Source: Ciborinia camelliae (taxonomy: Eukaryota; Ascomycota; Leotiomycetes; Helotiales; Sclerotiniaceae). From it: a stretch of DNA of 64,000 nucleotides. A model generated the notes under the pieces. That model was not told where the DNA came from and did not search any database. It saw only the letters and a program-made list of their open reading frames with translations. The position numbers and the translations under genes were made by a program. How positions within the stretch are numbered: position 1 is the stretch's first letter; each line of letters opens with the position of its first letter. Positions 38,377 to 48,410 of this stretch are shown here, in pieces. The stretch lies in assembly GCA_025890175.1 (NCBI GenBank), contig JANPYM010000020.1:203906-267905 (forward strand), in the 5' to 3' direction.

Positions 38377-39546
38377 GGCTATCCAAGTTTGGATAAGAGT
38401 TTCTGACTTCTAGTGTTGATGTTAGGTACGTATCTAAATGTTGAAAATGGGGATTGGTAGATGGTTGTGTTGTTTGGATTTTTTTATGAGTGCAGATGTT
38501 TTGATCTGGGTTATGAAGTCAAGACTTACTTCGTTGTTTATTCTTAGATAGAAAAATCAAAAATGGTCTTGAGATATCGCGATATTGAGGACTTGAAGTT
38601 GGATTCGTTGGGGTTGTGGTGATATCTGTCTTGTATTGGGAAAGCTCAAAGTATTATTGAGTGTAGGATCATGAAAAGACTGGGAAATTATCATGGGGAG
38701 GTGATTCAGAGTATTGGAGTACATCAAATGCGATGAGTCGGGACTCGGGGTAACAATCAGGGAGTTTCAACATTCACTGCGTGTGGGCGAGAAACTTGGA
38801 ATTAACATGAATGGAACAACTGAAGTGATATTAAGGTCAATATTCAAAACTGGTTCAAGGAAAATGGCAATATCATCTGATATTATGGGATAAGAACCTA
38901 ACCATTTTCTTAAATAGCTTGGGTGCACTAGTCTTAACGTCCATTTTCTGGGATACGTTAGAAAGTATACAACCATAGAATAACACATATGAGCATCTAA
39001 AAACCCATAACTTCTATCCGTTCTATCCGTTACCAAATACCCATCGACCAAGATGCCAGTCTTCCCATCACCCCTCCTCGGATTCAAACTCAGTTGACGC
39101 CGACCAAGAACTCACCATGCATGATTCCTCAGGACTATTCTGAAGCAGTAACTAAAGGACAAACCGTAAGATAAGCTAAAATAATAGGTAGAATGGGAAG
39201 ATATGGGAAGATATGGAGCGTCGCTTATTACTCCTTTCCATATGCCTCCTCCCATGTGCATTTTCTATAGGTATAATATACCCTTGGAAATATCAGCAAA
39301 AAGAGGAAATAAATACTCTTCTTCAAAATCAGAATCCAGCTAACTTTTATTTTTGTTTCTCCCAAAGGCTCGCTCATTCCTCCGCATTTTCGATTTTGCA
39401 TTAAGTACAATCGATCGAATAAGACTCGACATCTGTTTTTTTAGATACAAGTATGCTATATTTGGTTGCTTCGGTTAGTTGATAACGGTAGCTTGTATTC
39501 CCAAGGGCTATATGGGGTAGCGGAGCTATGAATAGGAATTTCAATA
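38377..39546. other. Intergenic, upstream of paralogue B
   Basis: Promoter side of paralogue B, then a gap to the small secreted-protein gene. An open frame of 106 codons on the minus strand (38767-39087) has no recognisable domain, signal peptide or homologue that I can name; it is left uncalled. Confidence 0.45.
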
Positions 39547-39991
39547 TTAAAGAGATTTAACCTCAAATAACTTTTGCAATGAAGTATCGCTTTTAGCCAC
39601 CTCAGAAAGGAATGTATTTCCATCTTTCAAATGAAATGTGGGATTTCCATTGGTGCCACTCAGATCGACCACCCATTTGAGTTGTGTGGCATTTATCATG
39701 TTTTCTAATGATCGTTAGCATACTCGACTCCAACATAATATTGAAGAACATACGTGAATTGGGAAGATTTTGGAGTCCAAAGACTCCGTTTTGCCACATA
39801 ACCAGAGTTATGTTCTCCCATATGGTTTTCCATTGGATGGTGATCGTCGTTCCAATTGCAAAAGAGCCATCAAATACCCCATCCGATGTTGTTTGAGGGG
39901 CTGGAAAAATGAAGATATTCGAGCTATCGGCAGTGGCCTCAACACTTGTGAACAAGCGGGCAATAAATAAGAAGAAAACCCACCAAATCAT
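39547..39991 (-). CDS. Small secreted protein, Kre9/KNH-like fold candidate
   Basis: Two exons (39754-39991, 39704-39547), 131 residues after splicing a 49-nt intron. The intron has donor GTATGT, branch site GCTAAC and acceptor TTAG. Splicing changes the C-terminus to NMINATQLKWVVDLSG, then NPTFHLKDGNTFLSE. Residues 1-20 are a hydrophobic signal peptide (MIWWVFFLFIARLF). The mature protein begins near FIFPAP and contains FAIGTTITIQWKT and NITLVMW. This is the beta-sandwich pattern of the fungal Kre9/KNH-like N-terminal domain of cell-surface proteins. It is short for that group and has no Ser/Thr-rich or GPI tail, so it may be truncated. Without splicing the frame still gives 129 residues, but the branch site and restored domain favour the spliced form. 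Confidence 0.6.
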
Positions 39992-40359
39992 GGAGATAAA
40001 AAAAGAATTATGGAAATATCCGAATCATCGAGTTTGGTTGCGGAATGGAATGATTGCGTTAAGAATGTGGGGTTGGGAGAAGAATAACCTTAAGAACAAA
40101 AAATAAAACGCAAAACGAAACCAACATTATAAACACCCAGGAGACAGCCGGATGGGTGTAGATAATATTGCATGCGGCAGGACCGGAAAATCATGCAGAA
40201 ACTTCATAAATCCTTCCAAGAAGTATATTTAGCGTTTGAAACGTTAGCATACATTCAGCTGTGTAAAGTTTGAATATGGGGGCCATTTAAGTTATCCATG
40301 GATCGCACAACATTCAACATTCATTTAGCTCATCTCGTACGTATACTCGATCCTACATC
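39992..40359. other. Divergent intergenic region
   Basis: 368 bp between the minus-strand secreted-protein gene and the plus-strand glycosyltransferase gene, presumably holding both promoters. No distinctive motif is seen. Confidence 0.5.
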
Positions 40360-41544
40360 ATGTCACTTCATTTAATCACCAAACCTCCCAGTTTCGTCCT
40401 ATCCAGTATCATTATTTTTCTTCTCCTTATAATAGCTAAACAATCTGACGAAATTCACAATCGAACACCGATCTCCAAAGAGCTATTCAAGCCCAACTCT
40501 AGTCTGAATACTCCCACACCTATCGCGACATATAAACCCAAAGCAACATCGTTTCCCAAAAAGATATGGTACAAAGTCGGACCTCAAGGTCTTTCAAGCG
40601 AGGCGAATAATTTCAGACATCACTGTCTTGACATCAACCCAAGCTATGAATATGAAATACTTACCGATGCAATATCGGAGGAATATATCTGGAAATGGTT
40701 TTCACATCGCCCGGAGATCCTCGATACATATTTCTCTCTCACCATACCGATCCTGCGAGCCGATTTGTTGCGATATTTAATTTTGTACGCCCACGGAGGA
40801 GTGTGGTTTGATTTGGATGTTTCGTGTGAGGAGATTCCGATAGATCAATGGGTTTTGAAAGAATATCGAGAATCTGCAAATCTTGTTGTGGGTTTAGAGT
40901 TTGATTGTCCATGGGAGGGTGATGAGATTATGCGTTCACAGTTTGCGAGTTGGACGATTATGGCTAAGCCTGGTTCTCCGCATTTGATGCGGGTTATCGA
41001 TGATATTGTGTCGGATATTAAGGATATTGCAAATCAAAATAACGTTACAATAGAGGGAATACAGTTGAGCATGATTAGTGATGTGGTGGATGTAACAGGA
41101 CCAAGGAGGATGACGGTGGGGATTGTGAAGAGTCTTAATACTATACTCGAAAGGGAGCTTGATGACCGAGATGTTGGGGAACTAAGAAGTCCGAGACTGG
41201 TTCATGATGTTTTGATAATGCCGGCAAATTCTTTTGCTGGGATTCAGAATGGCTTTACGAAGGATAAAGGGGCTGTTCTGGTAAATCATCATTATGCGGG
41301 GTCTTGGAAGAACAAGTTTGGCGGCGAGGAAGAGAAGGGATCTGAAGAAGAGAAAGAGGTTGAACAGGAAAGAGAGATTGAACAAGAAAAGCAAGCCCAA
41401 CAAGAGAATGAAGAAGAAAACGAAACCGAACAAGAAAACGAGACCGAGCAAGAAAACGAGACCGAGCAAGAAAACGATGCAGAGCAACAGAAAGAGTCCA
41501 AGGAAGATAACGAAGACACTGATCAAGCAAAGGCCCTTCGGTGA
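40360..41544 (+). CDS. GT32-family glycosyltransferase (Och1-like) with acidic repeat tail
   Basis: Single exon, 394 residues. A short cytosolic N-terminus precedes one membrane segment (about 12-26, FVLSSIIIFLLLIIA), giving a type II Golgi topology. The catalytic domain (about 65-318) carries the family features: PKKIWYKVG, then RADLLRYLILYAHGGVWFDL, whose DLD (151-153) is the metal/sugar-nucleotide-binding DXD motif. It closes with the family's HHYAGSWK. Such enzymes extend N-glycan or glycolipid mannose chains; donor and acceptor cannot be read from sequence. From residue 321 to the end the protein is a Glu/Lys/Gln/Asn tail containing four ETEQEN-like copies encoded by an 18-bp tandem repeat (about 41421-41492). 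The tail is not part of the enzyme fold and its length may vary between strains. Confidence 0.88.
   Translation: MSLHLITKPPSFVLSSIIIFLLLIIAKQSDEIHNRTPISKELFKPNSSLNTPTPIATYKPKATSFPKKIWYKVGPQGLSSEANNFRHHCLDINPSYEYEILTDAISEEYIWKWFSHRPEILDTYFSLTIPILRADLLRYLILYAHGGVWFDLDVSCEEIPIDQWVLKEYRESANLVVGLEFDCPWEGDEIMRSQFASWTIMAKPGSPHLMRVIDDIVSDIKDIANQNNVTIEGIQLSMISDVVDVTGPRRMTVGIVKSLNTILERELDDRDVGELRSPRLVHDVLIMPANSFAGIQNGFTKDKGAVLVNHHYAGSWKNKFGGEEEKGSEEEKEVEQEREIEQEKQAQQENEEENETEQENETEQENETEQENDAEQQKESKEDNEDTDQAKALR
41421..41492 (+). repeat. 18-bp coding tandem repeat in the glycosyltransferase tail
   Basis: Four in-frame copies of a unit like GAAAACGAGACCGAGCAA; the middle two are identical. They encode the EN(E/D)xEQ pattern at the protein C-terminus. 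Confidence 0.85.
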
Positions 41545-41560
41545 ACCAGTATTGCAAAAA

Positions 41561-41598
41561 CGAGCTTAAACGAGCTTAAACGAGCTTAAACGAGCTTT
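41561..41598. repeat. 10-bp tandem repeat CGAGCTTAAA
   Basis: Three perfect copies and a fourth diverging at its end, beginning 16 bp after the glycosyltransferase stop codon, in its presumed 3' UTR. Confidence 0.9.
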
Positions 41599-42572
41599 TA
41601 CGAACTGGGACAAATATGCAACGAGCTTCAATTCCAAAAAGATGTGGAGATGATCTCTGCCGCGGCTCTCTCAGTGTCAAATCTACAACTATCAGCATGA
41701 GGCGATAGACATCGGAAGGGTGGATTGAGATTTGAGATATATTCTCTTGGCTAAACGCAAATCAAATCCCTTGATAATTCCTACCAATAATCTAATAAAT
41801 AATACTAGAATGTATATATCAGAAGACTTTTTAATTAATAATACTCTAGAATTAATATTCTTTTGAAGGTTTAGCAAGTCTTGCTTCTAGATACATACAT
41901 GCATGCTAGATAGATAGATCGACCAGAAACAACGAGGGGAAAAAATGAATCCGATCTTCGGGTCAATATAATGCAAATAAAAAATATTACACCTGCTCGT
42001 TATATATACTCCCAGTAAACACCCCAGCAGGTAACAGCTAATGAATATGCAGCGATTACTCAAACACACACCACTTAGATAACAAACTTGCCCATATAGG
42101 TAGGTAGGTATCCACACTGATTTTCAGCCGGGGATGACTTCACGGATCGAAAGCCTACTGATTAATTAGATCGACAGGTATAAAAAAATTTCATCCTTCT
42201 GCATTTTGAAAGTGGGTAGACCCATCTAGAGAATTGGCTATGAGATAGATGGGTTAAGCTAACCCTCCACGGAGTACTTAGTGATGGGTAATCTCCACAG
42301 ATCGAATTGCGCGGACTTTGCGATCATCGACTTTTGAAACCAACACTGGATGGGAGGAAGGATGTGGCGTTGCAAATAGTCTTTTGAAATGATGTTTTAT
42401 AGGTGGTCTCGATATGGTTTGGGAGGGACAAGATGCGGCCAGAAAATCTGGAATTAGTAGGGATTTTGTGTACAATCAAAAGCCTCCGTTCTCATCTTCA
42501 CTTCACACATTGAAAAAGTAACTGTCAAAATATCAGATGTTCCATAGATGTGAGAAAAAATTATTTAAATTT

Positions 42573-42720
42573 GATTGGGTATAAGTGTTGTTAAAACGCT
42601 AAGTATCATGTTGTTGAAGAGATTGGGTATATGTGTTGTTAAAACGCTAAGTATCATGTTGTTGAAAAGATTGGGTATATGTGTTGTTAAAACGCTAAGT
42701 ATCATCATGTTGTTGAAAAG
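42573..42720. repeat. 48-bp tandem repeat, three copies
   Basis: Three nearly identical copies, each starting GATTGGGTAT and containing TGTTGTTAAAACGCTAAG and ATGTTGTTGAA. The last copy carries an extra ATC. It ends 50 bp before the permease stop codon, so it lies in the presumed 3' UTR of that minus-strand gene. Confidence 0.9.
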
Positions 42721-42769
42721 TTAATAATTAAAAAAAGTTTAAAGTCGGTTCTCTGTCTCTCTCTGGCGA

Positions 42770-44572
42770 CTAGAGCAACCAATCCAGGAACTTGCCCCAC
42801 GCAGTCGTGGGTATAGGTTCGACGGGAGCATTACTGGCATCGAATCTCCCGGAGAAGAGATCCATGTCCTTTGAACTCCAGACTTTCGTTCGCTTGAAAA
42901 GTTTCCAGAAAACGTAGGGGGCGATGTAGATGACGATTCCGATGTAACTAGCGATGAAATTGGCGGTGCTCCAGTTTCCTTTGATGAAGACGCCAAAGCC
43001 GGAGAAAATGACGATGATGGCTGAGCCGATGGCACCGACATAGGCGGCGAGGGGTTGGTAACGACCTTTGAAGGGGAGGTCATTGCGGTCGATACCCTGG
43101 GCGATACAGGCGTGATGATATCGGATGTAACAGATACAGAGGGTCATCCAAGCGAGGAGACCAGCGACGGTACTGAGGTTAAGTAACCATGTGAATGCTT
43201 GAGAAGCACCTCCTGATCCAAGACTGAGATAGGCTAAAGGTCCAAAGGCAAAGGATACCAAGACCGCCCAGTATGGTACACCCCAGCGGTTAACCTTGGA
43301 AAAAACTTGAGGAGCTTGACGATCGACGGCCATGGCGACAATCATTCTGGCACCAATGTAACAATAGCTGTTTCCGGCAGACCAGGCGGATGTGAGAATA
43401 CATGCGTTGACAATAGATGGGAGAACCGAAATGCCAGAGTTCTTAATGGCGATAACGAATGGCGAAGAGTTTGCGTTACCGGCACCGCTGACGAGACCTG
43501 GATCATTGGAAGGGATGATCATTCCGATGAGAAGCGTACCGAGAACGTAGAAAAATAGGATTCGATAGGTAACACGTTTGACGGCCTTTGGAATCGATTT
43601 ATGTGGGTTCTCGGTCTCAGCAGCGGCAACAACGACAGTCTCAACTCCAATATATGAGAAACTGGCATTGATGAATGCACTGAAGAATGCAAGAAAGTTA
43701 CCGGTGCTACCTGTAATTCCATCGTAGGGAACGAAGGGTCCTGGATTTTTCCAATATCTGAATCCGATGGACTCGTGATTAGGCGCACCTCCAGCTGTGA
43801 TGACCAAGGAAACAATGATCAAGCCTAAGAAACAAAGGACTTTAATCGATGCAGTGACAACCTCGGCTTCACCATAGAACTTAACGTTCGCGATATTGAT
43901 GAGGAAGATTGCAACCAGTCCAATGGTAATCACGAGAGCAGGTGTGACATCGGTCCAGTAAGATACGACGATAGCGGCGGCCGAAACCTCAGAAGCGATT
44001 GCAATGGTATAACAATAACCGTAAGAGATAGCAAGAGTAAATCCGAGAGCAGGGTCGACAAATCGAGTCGCGAAATGAGGGAATGAACCAGCGGTTGGGA
44101 ACTGAAGAATGTAAGTTGGTGCTTGGTAAATATCACGTGACAAGTTCAGGCCAACTTACAAGAGTGGCCAATTCTCCAATTGACTCCATGACACACCAGA
44201 GAATAAGACCGACAACGCTGTAAGCCCTAGAATTTGTTAATACCAATCGCCGTAGTATATCACTTGAACAAGCTTTTCGACTTACAAAAGTAGACCAAGA
44301 GGTCCAGCATTGGCTAGAGCTGCACCAGTACCGATGAAAAGACCCGTACCGATACCGCCACCAAAACCAATGAAGGTGACATGTCGTGCCTTCAATCTTC
44401 GCTGTGTATGTCCAACACCACCGACACCATAAACAGCATCAAGATGTCCTGAAGCCGAATGGACGACCTCGCCATTGGCAATATCTGGTTTTCCCGGCTG
44501 ATCCAAAGATGACTGAGAAGGCGATCCTTGGATGCCCAGCTCTTCCTGAGTGGAAGTCTTCTTGTTCGACAT
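42770..44572 (-). CDS. Amino-acid permease (YAT/AAT family of the APC superfamily)
   Basis: Three exons (44286-44572, 44160-44226, 42770-44101), 561 residues. The introns are 59 and 58 nt (GT-AG); the second exon is only 67 nt and encodes AYSVVGLILWCVMESIGELAT. A plasma-membrane proton-coupled amino-acid transporter with about 12 helices. The first helices contain the family hallmark FIGFGGGIGTGLFIGTG and AANAGPLG-like segment, and the glutamate-bearing ESIGELATLFPTAGSFPHFA. Later hallmarks are SYIGVETVVVAAAE and NSYCYIGARMIVAMAVDRQA, followed by a charged cytosolic C-terminus. The N-terminal 65 residues are hydrophilic and Ser/Gln-rich, as in regulated permeases. Substrate range cannot be decided from sequence. 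Length is normal and no break is seen. Confidence 0.93.
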
Positions 44573-45648
44573 GGTGGATACTTCGAATGCAGCTAAGATT
44601 CAATTCTCTATTCACCAATACGATGCAGACAACGCCCAATATGGATGTTGTAATGGAATGATGAAGAAAAAGTTAGGAATCCTCATCGCGTCTGGATTAC
44701 TCGACAGTTTTACTCCCTGTTGAATGAAAATTTACCAACCCTAAAAGAGCGGTAGGAGAGCACGCCATCACTAAGATAGTTGTCAAATATATGAAATCCA
44801 CACGCACGGTCTAAACATCGGGGACCATCCATGATCTATCCTATTCTTCTGTTAGTTGCCATAAAAAATTGAAATTCTCATGTAATATTTTCATACTAGA
44901 CTGAATGAAAGCACGGAAGAAAAGTTGACGGTCAGGATTCAGGGGTTAAACTTGACTAGGCTTAGTTCGCTTGACTTGGCAGTAATTTTAGGTCTGGAGA
45001 ATCTTCGGTCTATGAAAGAAGAGGGGTCGATTGTAATTATGATTAGAGAGTTTTAACAGATTTTTTACAAAAAAAATCTTTTGCGGTTTATATGATGAAA
45101 TTAGATACTGTGTCTCTCTCTCTCTCTGAACCTTTGGTCAAATATCCTGGTTTTGAGCTTTGGGGAGGTCCAAATGTCAGTTTGTTGCTTACATATTCGT
45201 CTAATCCAGCCACTTGGTTCCTGTCGTGCCGATGGGCTCCTATACCGGAATCCATTCAAATCATCGTTTGGAGGTTTCTCATTCGTTCATGTGAGCGAAC
45301 CGTCCACATACTTGATTTCCAATAATCCCTTCTTCGCGTCTTCTAGTGGGTTATCATGGAGAACTAACTAAAAGTATGAGCTTTGATTTGTGAGAATTCC
45401 ACCGTGGTGCAAGTCTAATCGCAGGCTAGGACAAGCCTCCCTTTTAGCAACCCCACCTGGTACCCACCCACAACCACCCAGATATGTGGACGGGGGTGGC
45501 GGATTAAAAGAGGTTTGATCGTGGACTTGTAGAGGGGGAGGTTAGAAAACGTTAGAAAGCCTACGATTATACAGAACAAAAAACTTAGACGGAGCAAAAA
45601 TAATAATTAAAAAAATATGGTTATCGGGGTGAACCCCAATTCGCAGAA
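44573..45648. other. Promoter side of the permease gene
   Basis: About 1.1 kb between the permease start and the tRNA gene, probably permease promoter and 5' UTR. It holds a short CT run (45112-45127). No gene recognised; open frames near 45092-45371 have no homology that I can name. Confidence 0.5.
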
Positions 45649-45738
45649 TGCGGCTTCTGTGGATCGAACACAGTGCCTCCAGATTAATGAACCGAAGTGA
45701 ACTTCAGTCTGGCGCTCTCCCAAGTGAGCTAAAGCCGC
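45649..45738 (-). tRNA. tRNA-Phe (anticodon GAA) with a 17-nt intron
   Basis: On the minus strand the sequence folds as a full cloverleaf. The acceptor stem is GCGGCTT/AAGCCGC with discriminator A. The D arm is GCTC...GAGC, and the anticodon stem CCAGA/TCTGG has loop CTGAAGA. The T arm carries the GTTCGATCC B box. The anticodon GAA is followed by one base and then a 17-nt intron (45685-45701), the canonical position. Mature length is 73 nt before CCA addition. It is isolated, with no other tRNA visible in the window. Confidence 0.95.
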
Positions 45739-46100
45739 TGTGAGATTGTGTTTTTTGTTGAAGACACGGGTCTTACCTTGGCATATGTACTTCCCACCTT
45801 GAAGAGAATGGATGTTAACTTATGACGTACCCAACAAGTGACCACTGTTCATTTCCCCATTTCAAGTACCGAGTACACAAAGACGAGCAAATGGATTAGT
45901 TCATATCAAGGACATATCATGATTCAAGTATGCCACTTGGGGTTAAAGAATGAGAAATGATTGACCTTGCAACATTTCTGATAAATTGTATTCAATTGCT
46001 GGTATCTTCGCTGAAACCAAGACTAATATCCACCTCTATTCAATCTCCAATCGCTGGGTATAAGTAATGCTGTAGAGAAAAACGTCCTGCATCTTCATCT
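45739..46100. other. Intergenic between tRNA-Phe and the cystinosin-like gene
   Basis: 362 bp holding the 5' flank of the minus-strand tRNA gene and the 3' flank of the cystinosin-like gene. Nothing else seen. Confidence 0.5.
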
Positions 46101-47005
46101 CTACTCGATTCTCTGCTCTCTATCAGATTCAAGCAGAGGGTCTTCTTCATCTACCGGTGCGTTATCTCCATTCCCTTTATACAGAATGTAATGTTGGACA
46201 ATGAAAATAACATCGAAAAATATGCTCACATTGCCCAACATGAGTTTCACAGGGTTGCCTGTTACCCCCGACCAGTCTCCTTGGAGATAACTATCGATTC
46301 CCAATTGTAAAATTGACAGAACTCCACCTGCAAAGTCGAGTAAGATTCCTCCTATTGACCAACCAATTGTGGATCGATTGCGATAATTCATGAGGACTTG
46401 AGGCATGTATTTAACCGTCGTGATGATGAGCTTCACGTATGATGTGACATAAACCTGTAAGAGATGAGTTTAGTACAGGTGTAACAAAACTATGCGGCCT
46501 GCTCTCCACTTACCACATCGATCCATGCCCACCCTGTTACGACATCTTCATCCTGGCGCGCAAGAACAATAACCACTGAAGTTATGACTCCAACAATACA
46601 ACCCACAGATAAACCCAAAATGGACTTGCTAACTCTTGCGCCGGGACCTCTTTTACCCCGTTTATCGAATCCCCAGATGGATGGATCATATTGTGATATT
46701 ATGACAAAGCACATAAAGAGCGCGTGGGCTGCGAAAGCGAGATCATTGAATTGAACGGTTGGAGTATGGCCATTGTTTCGCAGAGCATATTCACGTCTAA
46801 TCTCAGGTGCGTAAAGGAATGAGACTGTAGATACAAAGTATGCAGCGAACCCCAATACGTTGAGGAAAGGGAAATCGATCGAGGCCCCGGATGTGGATTT
46901 GCGCTTATAATTCAAGATAGGTTGAGGATAGAAAGATAGAGACCAGCATGTTGTGTATATCCAACCAAACAAATAGGAAAGTAACTGAAGGAATGAAGTT
47001 TCCAT
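46101..47005 (-). CDS. Cystinosin-type lysosomal/vacuolar cystine transporter (PQ-loop)
   Basis: Two exons (46514-47005, 46101-46454), 281 residues, with a 59-nt GT-AG phase-0 intron. A seven-helix vacuolar membrane protein of the cystinosin/Ers1 family, which exports cystine with protons. Both PQ-loop motifs are present: [20 protein letters not shown] with Pro27-Gln28, and [20 protein letters not shown] with Pro182-Gln183. The hydrophilic C-terminus ends in an acidic stretch with DPLLESD, which resembles an acidic dileucine sorting signal. The start METSFLQLL at 47005 is chosen because it matches where family members begin. An in-frame upstream Met at 47071 would add 22 hydrophobic residues not expected in the family. 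Confidence 0.9.
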
Positions 47006-47427
47006 GATGAAGATGATGATATTAATGGCGGTAATACATACAAGAGAGGGACTGATAATAAAAAACTTCATAGGAGGAAGTCAACATGATTAAGGTCTCA
47101 CCCGGACATGTAACATCACGTGCCAACACGGACTGATACCTTCCATCTATTTATAGTATACTTCTAACGAATTGGAAGTTCACGTTTCGTTCGGCAGGAG
47201 CCGGGTTAGCGTCCAATTGATCTTTATCAATAATATCTTATCAGATTCACCAGATACATCCATCCCTTTATCCGTCTATCACTTCCACAGACACTCACGG
47301 AAGATTTGGGAGGAATACTTCAACATTATTCTCTATAGTTTGGTTCACCCCCGTCCGAAATCATAACGACGTATCGAGAGTGAGAAGTACAATACAACTG
47401 AATACAACTGTTGATACATCATAAATC
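47006..47427. other. Divergent promoter region
   Basis: 422 bp between the cystinosin-like gene (minus) and the short family protein C (plus). No distinctive motif beyond ordinary mixed-composition DNA and a duplicated AATACAACTG just before the plus-strand start. Confidence 0.5.
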
Positions 47428-48024
47428 ATGTCGCCACTCACATTCCTTGATCTCCCAGGTGAGATTCGTAACCAAATCTACCATTTACTTCTCATTATCC
47501 CACATATCTCAACACCCCGTCCTCTAGGAGGTGACCCACCGATATATCCTCAAATCTTATCCGTATGCCGAAAAGTCCATGATGAAGCCGAACAAATCCT
47601 TTACGGTAGCAATGTCTTCATAGCACACCCAAATCTCCTAAAGGGGCTACCGCGCTTGCGTTGGAAATATGATTCCATAAGCTCTTCAAGGCTGGTGTCA
47701 ACCATCAAGAAATACTACATAATTGTGCGACTGGATTGCGATCCGAATTTCTCTGCAGTAGAAGCAGAGGATGCCTTCAATGGAGTGGAAGAATTGACAA
47801 TAAAAGTTGAACAATCTAAGTCCGGGGGCTCAGACTACCAGGTACTAAGACTCTTTGAAGGTGTGAGAGGAGTGAAGAAAACAAAAGTTTATGGAAATGT
47901 GACTGGGTTCCCGGCATATGTTGAATGGTTGCAGGATGTGATGAAGATGCTAAAGGATGTTGATACTGCTCCATTTGAAAGTAGAGAGGGCAACACAGTT
48001 GCAAAGCTATGGGAAGTGAATTGA
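47428..48024 (+). CDS. Short F-box-like/2EXR-type protein C
   Basis: Single exon, 198 residues; function unknown. The N-terminus has the same layout as the three large paralogues in this window: FLDLPGEIRNQIYHLLLIIP, then YPQILSVCRKVHDEAEQILY and GSNVF (about 6-68). The rest does not carry the LTRYH, FERxxxFK or C-terminal ARK/RxxF blocks of the large members. It is therefore either a distant, shorter relative or a truncated copy. It lies 386 bp upstream of, and in the same orientation as, paralogue D. The frame is closed cleanly by TGA and no broken continuation is visible downstream. Confidence 0.72.
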   Translation: MSPLTFLDLPGEIRNQIYHLLLIIPHISTPRPLGGDPPIYPQILSVCRKVHDEAEQILYGSNVFIAHPNLLKGLPRLRWKYDSISSSRLVSTIKKYYIIVRLDCDPNFSAVEAEDAFNGVEELTIKVEQSKSGGSDYQVLRLFEGVRGVKKTKVYGNVTGFPAYVEWLQDVMKMLKDVDTAPFESREGNTVAKLWEVN

Positions 48025-48410
48025 AAAGATTGAGTCACAACCAAGCTCCAGCATGTAATTTTGATTCACTATTACACTTTCCCTCTGACCGAGGCACCTA
48101 GTCAATAGTTTGGTCTTTTACTTTCTGAATCATCTTCATTGACTCTTTCCCTTTTCTACAAAGCACCTTCCCACAATTTTGGTAACTTTAACTGTGGTAA
48201 CTGATGAACAACTACTCCTTAGATGAATGGTATATTCTTTTTTTGATTCACAACTTTGTTCATCAAATATATCTTGTCATACATAAGATCAAACATTCTT
48301 TCAAGCAAACAGTAACAGTAACAACAGCGCGTCTACAACCAATGAGCCACAATTGTTCAACAAAAACACCCACAATACGATCAAAGAGCAAGGTTCCTTA
48401 GAATACCAAG
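48025..48410. other. Intergenic between family proteins C and D
   Basis: 386 bp, AT-rich, presumably the 3' UTR of C and promoter of D. A 65-codon open frame at 48204-48401 shows no resemblance to the family's C-terminal half and is not called. Confidence 0.5.

Larger units (their letters stand above)
41545..42769. other. Intergenic between convergent glycosyltransferase and permease genes
   Basis: Starts with a 10-bp tandem repeat (41561-41598) just past the glycosyltransferase stop and ends with a 48-bp tandem repeat (42573-42720) just past the permease stop; both are listed separately. Between them is AT-rich sequence with an AGATAGAT run and GTAGGTAGGTA near 42099-42111. A 65-codon basic open frame (42278-42475, minus) has no recognisable homologue. 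Confidence 0.55.

Noticed and set aside
38767..39087. 106-codon minus-strand open frame
   Set aside because: No signal peptide, domain or family resemblance, and the length is within chance expectation for this base composition.
41182..41557. Antisense frames of 75-114 codons over the glycosyltransferase tail, one looking like a hydrophobic membrane protein
   Set aside because: They are reverse-strand shadows of the Glu/Gln/Asn-coding repeat; the sense frame carries the conserved GT32 domain.
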